Positions 7,773-14,837 of a stretch of 16,411 nt of DNA are shown piece after piece (the first letter of the stretch is position 1; each line of letters starts with the position of its first letter). The notes below the pieces were generated by a model. The model had not been told where the DNA came from and searched no databases. It saw nothing but the letters and a program-made list of their open reading frames with translations. Made by a program: the position numbers and the translations under genes. Source of the DNA: Clostridiales bacterium (GTDB lineage: Bacteria; Bacillota; Clostridia; Oscillospirales; Ruminococcaceae); the NCBI GenBank assembly GCA_029007575.1, contig JAQXIB010000308.1, positions 1 through 16,411 of the forward strand, in the 5' to 3' direction.

Positions 7773-7789
7773 TTGTTACCATTGTTACC
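7773..7789. repeat. Tandem TTGTTACC repeat in the 5' leader of the 3D-protein gene
   Basis: Plus-strand TTGTTACC occurs at 7773-7780 and 7782-7789, separated by one base. It lies just downstream of the predicted transcription start near 7794. Each copy contains TGTTAC, matching the TGTWAH half-site of WalR, but the half-sites are 3 nt apart where the consensus has 5. It could be an operator, though this is uncertain. Confidence 0.4.
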
Positions 7790-7800
7790 GTTTTGTAGCT

Positions 7801-7829
7801 ATTATATTCACTAAAACGACGTTTGTCAA
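7801..7829 (-). promoter_or_regulatory. Consensus sigma-A promoter of the G5/3D protein gene
   Basis: Read on the minus strand: TTGACA (7829-7824), exactly 17 nt, TATAAT (7806-7801). Both hexamers are perfect. The predicted start is near 7794, leaving a leader of about 50 nt, too short for a riboswitch. Confidence 0.9.
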
Positions 7830-8108
7830 GGATTTGAAAAGGCGTTTTTTTGTGTATTTTGCCAACGGACATGCCGGCATTTGAGAGAATAAAAATCCAA
7901 AAAGTCCAAAATCCGCCAAATTTTGTGAAGTATCACCAGAGCGAATCGGGGTCGATTTTGCTGTTTTTACCAAATATCGCGAAAGCACGCCGAGTGTACA
8001 ATATTACCTTTGAGATTGAAATATGAAGCGTAAAATTGGATAATATGACAATAGATTTTTGCACAATCAATGAATAAAAGGAGTATTTGTTGGGCAAGCT
8101 GTACGATT
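7830..8108. other. Intergenic region upstream of the 3D-protein gene
   Basis: A/T-rich spacer between the promoter of the 3D-protein gene and the end of the C_GCAxxG_C_C gene. I see only a 10-nt palindrome at 7871-7880 and a repeated TTGGGCAA near 8090 and 8113. No gene, structured RNA or U-tract terminator was recognised. Confidence 0.5.
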
Positions 8109-8582
8109 TCAGTTGGGCAAATGAGACCGTTGCTTCAGATATTCCGCCAGTATGTTGGCGGCGTCTTCCACATAGCAGGCACAGGGACGTTTTTTGTAAT
8201 ATTGGGGCGTTCGTTCAGAGGGAGCCGCATTGGTGTCTTTTCCGTCTGTTCCCAGTAGCTCGTGACAGACAATGGAGCCGTTGGCGGAGCGGAACTGGCC
8301 TGCAAGCTCCTGCACGGTTTGATAGACCCGTTTTTTCTCGGTGGAGTCGGTAGGAGAGGTGTATCCGTCCAGCATGCCCAGCACCATCATCATGCCGGAT
8401 ATGGCGCCGCACACTTCGCGCATCCTGCCCATGCCGCCTCCGAACGGAGAAGCGAGCGCAAAGACCGTGTCGCGCGGCATTCCCATTTCGTCGGCAAAGG
8501 CGCCTGCTACCGATTGTGCGCAGTTATATCCGGACTCAAACAGGCGGCGTGCTTCTTTTCCTTTTTCGGTTTGGATGATCAT
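8109..8582 (-). CDS. C_GCAxxG_C_C family protein
   Basis: 157 residues, recognised by the conserved cysteine pattern of this family (C-GCAxxG-C-C; related to the split-Soret cytochrome c group). NCAQSV contains Cys21, REVCGAISG contains Cys57, and IVCHELLG (Cys105) and RPCACYVEDAA (Cys133, Cys135) complete the set. A glycine-rich FGGGMGR segment precedes Cys57. The cysteines suggest metal or cofactor binding and a redox role, but no activity is established and none can be read from context. There is no signal peptide, so it is probably cytoplasmic. ATG 8582 has AAAGGAA about 13 nt upstream, a long spacing. It appears monocistronic and is separated from its right neighbour by the hairpin-rich region. 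Confidence 0.88.
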   Translation of the reverse strand: MIIQTEKGKEARRLFESGYNCAQSVAGAFADEMGMPRDTVFALASPFGGGMGRMREVCGAISGMMMVLGMLDGYTSPTDSTEKKRVYQTVQELAGQFRSANGSIVCHELLGTDGKDTNAAPSERTPQYYKKRPCACYVEDAANILAEYLKQRSHLPN

Positions 8583-8631
8583 AAAAAAATCACGTTCCTT
8601 TTTCTCAAATTCTTGTCAGCAAATGTCTTCT

Positions 8632-8661
8632 ATTATATATAGTGCTTTTTTGCATATCCAA
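8632..8661 (-). promoter_or_regulatory. Candidate promoter for the C_GCAxxG_C_C gene
   Basis: Minus-strand TATAAT at 8637-8632, with TTGGAT (8661-8656) 18 nt upstream as a weak -35. The leader would be about 45 nt. Confidence 0.45.
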
Positions 8662-8662
8662 A

Positions 8663-8674
8663 TCGGTAGACCGA
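8663..8674. repeat. Short perfect palindrome
   Basis: TCGGT at 8663-8667 pairs with ACCGA at 8670-8674 across a 2-nt centre. It is immediately upstream of the candidate -35 of the C_GCAxxG_C_C gene, so it could be an operator or simply another member of the local palindromes. Confidence 0.4.
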
Positions 8675-8722
8675 CAGCGCTTGCCGCTTGTTCCTATTCC
8701 GATTGAGCTTAGAACAAAGCAT

Positions 8723-8946
8723 AGGGAGGCTGTTCCTTACAACCTCCCTGCCAGATTATCCAAAAGCTATAAGTTACATCCCCTTTTAATGGAGAAACCG
8801 AGGACATGTGCATCGGTTTCGACCTCGACAATCCGCGTCGCAACGCGGATTGTGGGGTGAGGTTGGGAGAGGGGAAAGTCCCCTTTCCCAGCGCGTGTCG
8901 AAAACTCGACACGCGTACAGGGAGGCTGTTCCTTACAACCTCCCTG
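8723..8946. repeat. Hairpin cassette bounded by two identical 28-nt hairpins
   Basis: The 28-nt sequences 8723-8750 and 8919-8946 are identical direct copies. Each folds on itself through AGGGAGG and CCTCCCT. Between them lie further inverted repeats: 8794-8801/8813-8820 (8 bp), 8828-8838/8843-8853 (11 bp, 4-nt loop), 8872-8878/8883-8889 (7 bp) and 8892-8901/8906-8915 (10 bp, 4-nt loop). No U-tract follows any stem, and open frames across it are low-complexity and lack ribosome binding sites. It occupies most of the 403-nt gap 8583-8985. It looks like a dispersed non-coding repeat element; its spread elsewhere cannot be judged from this window. Confidence 0.8.
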
Positions 8947-8985
8947 TGTGTATCGTTCTTTTGCAGTATGGATCCTGTCGGTTTG

Positions 8986-9453
8986 TTATTTTGTCGGTTT
9001 CAGTGCCTTTTTGGTTTCACGGATCTGATTCAGGTTGTTCAGCAGATTGCTTTCCACATCGGCGAGTCGTTGTTCCACAAAATCGTTGGTCGCCTTTTTA
9101 ATTTCCCTCGCTTGCATATGTGCTTGGGTGATAATCTCGTTGGCTTTGTCCTGTGCCTGTTTCATAATTTCACTTTGGTCCAGGATTTTTTTGGCGCGTT
9201 CCTCAGCGAGATGAACTGTATCCTCCGCCTCTTTCTTGGCGATGTAAAGAATGTTTTTGCGGTCATTCAGCAAATTTTTAGCTTGCTTCAGCTCGGTCGG
9301 TAAATTTAGCCGCATATCGTTTAATAATTCCTGAAAACGTTCGGCATCGATGACGCATCGCCCGTTGGAAAGCGGAATCCGCATTGCTGAGTCCAAAATG
9401 TCCTCCATCGTTTCGATCGTGTTGAGCAATTCGAGGTTTCCCTTTTCATCCAT
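8986..9453 (-). CDS. Coiled-coil protein of unknown function linked to coaD
   Basis: 155 residues, cytoplasmic by appearance. It has a short N-terminal region (NTIETMEDILDSAMRIPLSNGRCVIDAERFQELLNDM) followed by a long charged helical stretch (about 55-140) with heptad-like Lys/Glu/Ala patterns. It resembles V-type ATPase subunit E/H-like or DivIVA-like helical proteins annotated next to coaD in clostridia. I assign no function. The ATG at 9462 overlaps the coaD stop but leaves no room for a ribosome binding site. The ATG at 9453 has AAGGA 9 nt upstream, inside the last codons of coaD, and is preferred. It is last in the fhs-rodA-rsmD-coaD run, and no U-tract terminator follows. Confidence 0.75.
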   Translation of the reverse strand: MDEKGNLELLNTIETMEDILDSAMRIPLSNGRCVIDAERFQELLNDMRLNLPTELKQAKNLLNDRKNILYIAKKEAEDTVHLAEERAKKILDQSEIMKQAQDKANEIITQAHMQAREIKKATNDFVEQRLADVESNLLNNLNQIRETKKALKPTK

Positions 9454-9458
9454 AGCAA

Positions 9459-9968
9459 TCATTCCTTTCCCAATTTTTTCTGTTGATATAAACGGTTTAG
9501 CCGTTGATTGATCGGCGTGAGAATCTCTTCCGGTACAAAATCCGAGATATCGCCGCCGAAGCTCGCGATTTGTCGGACTAAGCTGGAGCTGAGATACATG
9601 TTTTCGGCGTTGGTGGTCAAAAATATCGTTTCTGCGCCGGCATACAGTTTTTTGTTGGCAAGCGCCATCTGAAATTCGTATTCAAAGTCAGACATAGCGC
9701 GGAGCCCTTTTACAATGGCGCACGCCTGTTTTTCCCGAACATAATCGGCAAGCAGACCGTCAAAGCGATCCACCTGCACATTGGGAAGATTGGTGATACA
9801 GGCTTTGATTAGATCACAGCGTTCTTCTGCGGTAAAGCTGGTCTTTTTGTCATAGTTTACCGACACCAGCACGATCACGGCGTCAAACAGTTTAGCGGCA
9901 CGGGTAATAATATCCAAATGCCCTTTGGTAATCGGGTCAAAGCTGCCCGGGCATACAGCGATTTTCAT
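9459..9968 (-). CDS. coaD: Phosphopantetheine adenylyltransferase (PPAT)
   Basis: 169 residues, a normal length. It transfers AMP from ATP to 4'-phosphopantetheine, the penultimate step of coenzyme A synthesis. Nucleotidyltransferase signatures: GSFDPITKGH at 8-17 (the HxGH-type motif, here TKGH with His17), the KGLRAMSDFEYE segment at 87-98, and YLSSSLVR at 125-132. The frame is open to 10016, but homology begins at MKIAVCPGSFDP. AAAAAGGA lies about 12 nt before this ATG, rather far, while the ATG at 9980 abuts the ribosome binding site. It follows rsmD after 121 nt; the rsmD-coaD order is common in Bacillota. Its end overlaps the region carrying the ribosome binding site of the next gene. 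Confidence 0.96.
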   Translation of the reverse strand: MKIAVCPGSFDPITKGHLDIITRAAKLFDAVIVLVSVNYDKKTSFTAEERCDLIKACITNLPNVQVDRFDGLLADYVREKQACAIVKGLRAMSDFEYEFQMALANKKLYAGAETIFLTTNAENMYLSSSLVRQIASFGGDISDFVPEEILTPINQRLNRLYQQKKLGKE

Positions 9969-10089
9969 CTTGATAACCATTCCTTTTTGCATTGTGCATG
10001 GCTTTTGCCAAACCATGCAGGCTGAATTTCAGCGTTGTATCATTTTTCCTGTCTGTTTGCATCAGCAGGAAGGCGGGAAAAGCAAACCG
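9969..10089 (-). other. rsmD-coaD spacer with small palindromes
   Basis: 121 nt without a gene. It includes a 7-bp inverted repeat (TGCATGG/CCATGCA, about 9993-10017) and a GCTGAAATTCAGC palindrome near 10020-10032 on the minus-strand mRNA. No U-tract or promoter is evident, so transcription from rsmD into coaD seems likely. Confidence 0.45.
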
Positions 10090-10653
10090 TTATTCTGGCA
10101 GCTCGGTTTGCTCGGAATCGATTCGGCGATACAACGTGATCATGATTTTCCCGAATTTGTATTGTTTGTCTATGGCGAAATCGGCAGATCGTTCGGGGAG
10201 TTTTTCGTCAATGGCATGTTCGCAAAGAATGATTCCGCGGGCACTCATTTTCGGGGTTAGCAGTTCCAGAGCGCGCGGGAGGATTTCCTTGTGGTAGGGC
10301 GGATCCAACAGCGCAATGTCAAAGCTGTCTTTGGTGCCGGTCAAAAAGCTGCTGTATTCGGCGGAAACGACTCTTGCTTTCGCAAATAAGCCGGTGTTTT
10401 TGAGATTTTCTTTCACGATTTCTTGGGAGTGCCTGCTGTTGTCGATAAAGATGCAAAGCTCGGCGCCGCGGCTTAATGCCTCGATACCAAGCTGTCCCGA
10501 TCCGGCGAACAGATCAAGCACCTTTGCGCCCGGAACATCGAACTGCACGATACTGAACATCGCCTCTTTCACGCGATCGGAGGTAGGACGGACATCCAGC
10601 CCGTCCGCTGTAATCAATTTTCTGCCTTTAGCAGTACCGGTAATCACTCGCAT
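10090..10653 (-). CDS. rsmD: 16S rRNA (guanine(966)-N(2))-methyltransferase
   Basis: 187 residues, typical for RsmD. It methylates N2 of G966 (E. coli numbering) in 16S rRNA using S-adenosylmethionine. The N-terminal MRVITGTAKGRKL and RPTSDRVKEAMFSI are characteristic. Motif I VLDLFAGSGQLGIEALSRGA spans 45-64, the acidic cofactor residue is Asp71, and the catalytic DPPY motif lies at 117-120. ATG 10653 has AGAAAGG about 13 nt upstream. It lies 56 nt downstream of rodA on the same strand and upstream of coaD. Confidence 0.95.
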   Translation of the reverse strand: MRVITGTAKGRKLITADGLDVRPTSDRVKEAMFSIVQFDVPGAKVLDLFAGSGQLGIEALSRGAELCIFIDNSRHSQEIVKENLKNTGLFAKARVVSAEYSSFLTGTKDSFDIALLDPPYHKEILPRALELLTPKMSARGIILCEHAIDEKLPERSADFAIDKQYKFGKIMITLYRRIDSEQTELPE

Positions 10654-10709
10654 AGAGGAAACTCAGCCTTTCTGAATAGTATGGTAAAGATGCCGTTGTA
10701 CGAAAGAAA

Positions 10710-11849
10710 CTAGTATCTTCGTGATTCAAACATCGTTTTTTTCTTGCTTTTGCGGTAAACGCTGAGGACGATTCCGATTGCCAGATAGGAGGTAACGACC
10801 GACGTGCCGCCCGAGCTGATCAGCGGCAGAGTAATGCCGATCACCGGCAGCAGGCAAAGCACCATCCCGATATTTACCACAGTTTGAAAAATAAAGATTG
10901 CAAACACGCCGGCACACAGGTAACAGCCCAGCGGATCGCGGGACATTCTGGCAACCAGCAGCATTTTGACACAAATCAGCGACAGCAAAAGAGTAACGCC
11001 GACACAGCCGACAAATCCGAGTGTTTGTCCGATATAGGAAAAAATAAAGTCGTTGTAGACCTCCGGCGGCACAAACAGGTTGTCCCCGAATAATCCTCTG
11101 CCGAAGATCTGTCCGGACCCCAGCGCGATACGCCCTCGAATTTGGTGGAACCCGGTTCCTGATGGGTCAAGTTCGGGGTGAAACGCGATCAGGATCCGCT
11201 TTTGCAGATAATCAGGCAATACAAAATTCCAAATAATAGGCGCTGCAATAGCGGCGGCCGCGATCCCGCCGATCACGTATTTCCAGGAAATGCCGGCAGT
11301 GAATAACATAACAATAAAGATAAACAGGAAAACTAACGCCGAACCGAAGTCGCCTTGCGCCATAATCAGCAGGGTGGGTGCCGCCCCGTGCAGACAGAGC
11401 AACAGAATGTTGCGGGGGTGATTGATGTCCTCCCGCACCGCCTGCAAATGCAGCGCAAAGGTGAAGATAAAGGCGATTTTCAAAAGTTCGGAGGGCTGAA
11501 GTGTGGTGATGCCGAACAGACTCAGCCATGCTTTATCATCCGAGCCCGCCCGTGTGATGCCGAGCGGGGTGAAGGTGAGCAGCACCAGCAACAACGCCGC
11601 CGGCGTATATATTTTCCACAGCTTGGCAAGCGTATGATAATCAAACAGCGATACAACAACGGCGGCAGTAATGCCGAGCGCAATAGCGACCGCCTGAATG
11701 ATCAGCAGTTTTTTGTTGTTCAAAAAACCGTTGTGGATAATGGAATACAGCATGACTAAGCTGATTGAGGAGGCAATCAGACAGAGAAGCATCAGCAGCT
11801 TGTCTATTGATTTGAGATATTCCCATATTGCACGAAAAAACTTTTTCAA
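10710..11849 (-). CDS. rodA: SEDS-family peptidoglycan glycosyltransferase RodA
   Basis: 379 residues, polytopic with about ten hydrophobic segments. SEDS proteins polymerise lipid II into glycan strands with a partner class B PBP; RodA serves the elongation machinery. Family motifs: AWLSLFGITTLQPSE at 107-121, MAQGDFGSALV at 163-173, the loop HPELDPSGTGFHQIRGRIALGSGQIFGRGLFGD ending near 256, the probable catalytic Asp267 in VYNDFIFSYIG, and PLISSGGTSVV at 342-352. It could be called FtsW-like, but the length and loop motifs favour RodA. The start is TTG at 11849 behind GGAGGAGG; the next in-frame ATG would remove the first membrane segment. No partner PBP gene is adjacent. It lies 62 nt after fhs. 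Confidence 0.92.
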   Translation of the reverse strand: MKKFFRAIWEYLKSIDKLLMLLCLIASSISLVMLYSIIHNGFLNNKKLLIIQAVAIALGITAAVVVSLFDYHTLAKLWKIYTPAALLLVLLTFTPLGITRAGSDDKAWLSLFGITTLQPSELLKIAFIFTFALHLQAVREDINHPRNILLLCLHGAAPTLLIMAQGDFGSALVFLFIFIVMLFTAGISWKYVIGGIAAAAIAAPIIWNFVLPDYLQKRILIAFHPELDPSGTGFHQIRGRIALGSGQIFGRGLFGDNLFVPPEVYNDFIFSYIGQTLGFVGCVGVTLLLSLICVKMLLVARMSRDPLGCYLCAGVFAIFIFQTVVNIGMVLCLLPVIGITLPLISSGGTSVVTSYLAIGIVLSVYRKSKKKTMFESRRY

Positions 11850-11911
11850 CAGCCTCCTCCTTTCTATGTTTGAATCCTGTTACGGTGTTAGTATGTGCGA
11901 AAACTATCTTA

Positions 11912-13591
11912 TTAAAACAATCCTGTGATTGTGCCGTCCTTGTCGATATCGATCCGCAGTGCCGCGGGAGACTTGGGCAATCCCGGCATAGTCATAATGT
12001 TGCCGGTCAGCGCGACGATGAAACCGGCGCCCGCAGAGAGCTTGAGATTGCGTACCGTGATGGAAAAGTGTTCCGGTCGTCCCAACAGTTCCGGATTGTC
12101 TGACAGGGAATATTGTGTTTTTGCGACGCAGATCGGCAGCTTGTCGGCGCCGAGCGTTTCGATTTCTTTGATGTCTTTTTCCGCCTGAGCGGTGTATATG
12201 ACGTCATCTGCGCCGTAAATATTTTTTGCGATGCAGGCGAGCTTTTCTTTGATCGGGAGTTTTTCATCATAGAGCGGACTGAAGTCGGAACTGCCGTTTT
12301 CATGCGCCGCGATGGTGTCGCAAACCACCTGTGCAAGTGCGGTACCGCCTGCGCCGCCTTTGGCAAACACGTCTGCAAAAGCGTAGCTGACGCCCATTTC
12401 GGCGCAAAAATCATGGATGTACTGAATTTCCGCGTCGGTGTCGGTGGCAAAGCGGTTGAGTGCCACTACCACAGGAACGCCGAAACGGTGCATGTTTTCA
12501 ATGTGTTTTTGCAGATTGACGCTGCCCTTTTTCAGCGCGTCAAGGTTTTCGGCGCCGAGATCGGCACGCGCGACGCCGCCGTTATATTTCAGTGCCCGAA
12601 TGGTGGCTACCAGCACGACGCAGTTGGGGGTTAAGCCGCCAAAACGGCATTTGATATCAAAGAATTTTTCGGCGCCGAGATCGGAACCGAATCCTGCCTC
12701 GGTGATGGTATAGTCAGCGAGCTTAAGCGCCAGCTTGGTAGCGCGGAGAGAGTTGCATCCGTGTGCAATGTTGGCGAACGGGCCGCCGTGCATGATGACC
12801 GGAGTGTTTTCAAGGGTTTGAACCAGATTAGGCTTGAGCGCGTCCTTGAGCAGAACGGTCATGGCACCGTTTGCCTGCAAGTCGCGGGCATACACGGGGG
12901 AGTTGTCATAGCGGTATGCAACCAGAATGTTGCCCAGCCGCCGTTTCAGATCCTCTAAATCGGAGGCCAGACAAAGAATCGCCATGACCTCGCTGGCAAC
13001 GGTGATCTGGAAGCCGTCCTCCCGCGGGATGCCGTCGGTTTTCCCGCCTAATCCCACCACGACATTGCGCAGCGCGCGATCGTTCATATCCATGCAGCGT
13101 TTGAACAGGATCCTTCTGGGATCAATGCCAAGCTCGTTGCCCTGCTGCAAATGGTTGTCGATCAATGCGCAGAGCAAATTGTTTGCCGCGGTCAAGGCAT
13201 GCATATCGCCGGTAAAGTGGAGGTTGATATCCTCCATCGGCACAACTTGCGAATAGCCGCCGCCGGCAGCGCCGCCCTTGATGCCGAATACCGGGCCGAG
13301 GGAAGGCTCCCGCAGCGCCAGAATCGCATTTTTTCCGATTTGATGCATGGCCTGTCCCAAGCCGACGCTGATGGTGGTTTTGCCCTCTCCGGCAGGCGTC
13401 GGATTGATGGCGGTTACCAGAATCAGCTTGCCGTCGGGACGGCCTTTGACTTTTTCAAACAAGTCTTCTGTGAATTTGGCTTTGTATTTTCCGTAAGGCT
13501 CCAAGTAATCGGAAGAAACGCCGATTTTTGCGGCGATTTCCGAAATCGGGAGCATGTTTGCTCCCTGTGCAATTTCAATATCTGTCAGCAT
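11912..13591 (-). CDS. fhs: Formate-tetrahydrofolate ligase
   Basis: 559 residues, the normal length. It makes 10-formyl-tetrahydrofolate from formate, THF and ATP, feeding purine and formyl-methionine synthesis, and in acetogens the methyl branch of CO2 fixation. Visible signatures: the P-loop TPAGEGKTTIS at 65-75, VGLGQAMHQIGK, LREPSLGPVFGIKGGAAGGGYSQVVPMEDINLHFTGD, and a C-terminal GNIMTMPGLPKSPAA segment. ATG 13591 has GGAGG 6 nt upstream. It is first in a minus-strand run through rodA, rsmD, coaD and the coiled-coil gene, with a long hairpin-containing leader. No other Wood-Ljungdahl gene is nearby, so acetogenesis cannot be claimed. Confidence 0.97.
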   Translation of the reverse strand: MLTDIEIAQGANMLPISEIAAKIGVSSDYLEPYGKYKAKFTEDLFEKVKGRPDGKLILVTAINPTPAGEGKTTISVGLGQAMHQIGKNAILALREPSLGPVFGIKGGAAGGGYSQVVPMEDINLHFTGDMHALTAANNLLCALIDNHLQQGNELGIDPRRILFKRCMDMNDRALRNVVVGLGGKTDGIPREDGFQITVASEVMAILCLASDLEDLKRRLGNILVAYRYDNSPVYARDLQANGAMTVLLKDALKPNLVQTLENTPVIMHGGPFANIAHGCNSLRATKLALKLADYTITEAGFGSDLGAEKFFDIKCRFGGLTPNCVVLVATIRALKYNGGVARADLGAENLDALKKGSVNLQKHIENMHRFGVPVVVALNRFATDTDAEIQYIHDFCAEMGVSYAFADVFAKGGAGGTALAQVVCDTIAAHENGSSDFSPLYDEKLPIKEKLACIAKNIYGADDVIYTAQAEKDIKEIETLGADKLPICVAKTQYSLSDNPELLGRPEHFSITVRNLKLSAGAGFIVALTGNIMTMPGLPKSPAALRIDIDKDGTITGLF

Positions 13592-13685
13592 GTTTTTCCT
13601 CCTAGTTATCGCTTTGTGCTGTTTTACAACGTCGCTTTATTTTTATGCAAACATCCCGCGCAGCGGAGCGAGCAGTGTTTCAAGT

Positions 13686-13733
13686 GTTCTGCGTGCCGCA
13701 AGCGGCACAGAACGTTCGAAATCTTCGATTTCG
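13686..13733 (-). repeat. Two adjacent hairpins in the fhs leader
   Basis: In 13686-13713 the pairs 13686-13691/13708-13713 and 13694-13699/13702-13707 form 12 bp around a 2-nt loop with a 2-nt bulge. In 13717-13733, 7 bp close a 3-nt loop. They lie about 95-140 nt upstream of the fhs start and have no T-run on the minus strand, so they are not an obvious attenuator. Confidence 0.65.
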
Positions 13734-13749
13734 GTCACGTTCCAAGGTT

Positions 13750-13758
13750 ATTATAACA
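13750..13758 (-). promoter_or_regulatory. Extended -10 promoter element for fhs
   Basis: Minus strand TGTTATAAT fits the extended -10 pattern TGnTATAAT. No good -35 lies 16-18 nt upstream, which extended -10 promoters can tolerate. The predicted start is near 13743. Confidence 0.55.
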
Positions 13759-13874
13759 TATCTGTCGGCAGAATACTACTATAAAATATGAAAGATTTGT
13801 TTAGATACATGATAGAAAGAATTTGTAAACATTTCTGCCAATTGTGAAAATGCCGTTAAAATTCCGAATACTAC

Positions 13875-13903
13875 TTTACATCAATGTCAAGTTGTTGTAA
13901 AAT
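13875..13903 (+). promoter_or_regulatory. Sigma-A promoter for pyrH
   Basis: TTTACA (13875-13880), 17-nt spacer, TAAAAT (13898-13903). Transcription would start near 13910, about 65 nt before the pyrH ATG. Confidence 0.7.
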
Positions 13904-13975
13904 AGAATAAATATGAGTAGTAATCGATGTGGAACGGCGAAAAAATGCCGGATTTCAGAAAGGATTGGGAACCAG

Positions 13976-14683
13976 ATGCAAACCAAGTATAAAAGAATAT
14001 TGCTGAAATTGAGCGGTGAGGCGTTGGCAGGCGATAAAAAATTCGGCCTGAATTATGATGTTATCACCGATATTTGTAAAAGTATCCGTGACGCGGCGGC
14101 GCTCGGCGTGGAGATCGCCATCGTCGTAGGCGGCGGGAATTTCTGGAGAGGCCGTTCCAGCGGGGCGATGGACCGCACCAGAGCAGATCATATCGGCATG
14201 CTCGGCACTACCATGAATGCGCTGGCTGTGGCGGATGTTCTGGAGGGCTTGGGCGTTGACGTGAGAGTCCAGACGGCGATCGCGATGCAGGCGGTCGCGG
14301 AGCCGTATATCCGCAATCGGGCAGTGCGCCATCTGGAAAAAGGCAGGGTGGTCATCTTCGGCTGCGGAACAGGCAATCCGTTCTTCTCAACCGATACCGC
14401 TTCGGCATTGCGGGCGGCAGAAATCGAAGCGGATGTCATCTTTAAGGCAACGATGGTAGACGGGGTTTATGACAAAGATCCGAACAAATATCCAGACGCG
14501 GTGAAGTACGATGAATTGACCTTCTCCGACGTGATCACGCGGGAGCTTGGCGTTATGGACAGCACCGCGGCGGCGATGTGCCGGGATAATAATCTGCCGA
14601 TTTTAGTGTTTAACCTCAACCATCCCGAAAATATTGTTGCCGCTGTCAAAGGCGAGCCGGTCGGCACATTGGTGCATGATTGA
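13976..14683 (+). CDS. pyrH: UMP kinase
   Basis: 235 residues, the usual length. It phosphorylates UMP to UDP with ATP and is the bacterial hexameric amino-acid-kinase-fold enzyme, unrelated to eukaryotic UMP kinases. Visible motifs: KRILLKLSGEAL near 5-16, AIVVGGGNFWRG, the DHIGMLGTTMNALA helix, GTGNPFFSTDTASALRAAEI, and KATMVDGVYDKDP. The frame is open from 13913, but homology starts at MQTKYKRILLKLSG. ATG 13976 has AGAAAGGA about 11 nt upstream, and the upstream part overlaps the leader. It heads the conserved pyrH-frr-uppS-cdsA cluster. Confidence 0.97.
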   Translation: MQTKYKRILLKLSGEALAGDKKFGLNYDVITDICKSIRDAAALGVEIAIVVGGGNFWRGRSSGAMDRTRADHIGMLGTTMNALAVADVLEGLGVDVRVQTAIAMQAVAEPYIRNRAVRHLEKGRVVIFGCGTGNPFFSTDTASALRAAEIEADVIFKATMVDGVYDKDPNKYPDAVKYDELTFSDVITRELGVMDSTAAAMCRDNNLPILVFNLNHPENIVAAVKGEPVGTLVHD

Positions 14684-14702
14684 TTATGTTTTTGTCCTTT
14701 GA

Positions 14703-14731
14703 GAGTGTTGTCGACAAAATCGACAACACTC
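14703..14731 (+). repeat. 12-bp perfect inverted repeat after pyrH
   Basis: Positions 14703-14714 pair exactly with 14720-14731 across the 5-nt loop 14715-14719. The stem ends in a TCGA core like that of the hairpin at 8892-8915. It is followed by AAAACACGG, not a T-run, so it does not look like a terminator. It may instead stabilise or process the pyrH-frr mRNA. Confidence 0.7.
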
Positions 14732-14837
14732 AAAACACGGCAAATTGCCGAATAAAACTGAGATAATCGTCCGATACTGTATAAAAGCGGGAATGCCGGT
14801 ACAGAGTAAGGCATTACGGATCTGATCGCAGCGGACG

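Larger units (their letters stand above)
13592..13975. other. Divergent control region between fhs and pyrH
   Basis: 384 nt without a gene. It contains the outward promoters of fhs (about 13750-13758) and pyrH (13875-13903). The fhs leader of about 150 nt carries two hairpins, 13686-13713 and 13717-13733. I compared it with folate-sensing leaders from memory and saw no match. Confidence 0.7.

Noticed and set aside
7746..7800. Possible c-di-AMP (ydaO-type) riboswitch upstream of a wall-remodelling gene
   Set aside because: The perfect promoter at 7801-7829 leaves only about 50 nt of leader, too short for that class.
8709..8912. Small minus-strand ORF (67 codons) across the hairpin cassette
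   Set aside because: Its sequence is a translation of palindromic repeats, and it has no ribosome binding site; treated as a repeat artefact.
8723..8946. CRISPR-like array (repeated 28-mer)
   Set aside because: There are only two copies 196 nt apart, the interior is palindromic rather than spacer-like, and no cas genes are nearby.
12546..12684. A 19-nt exact direct repeat (12546-12564 and 12666-12684)
   Set aside because: Both copies lie in fhs and encode DLGAE-type segments that belong to the normal protein; coincidence of shared codons, not a mobile repeat.
13592..13743. Possible tetrahydrofolate riboswitch before fhs
   Set aside because: The leader lacks the conserved sequence I remember for that class; only simple hairpins are visible.
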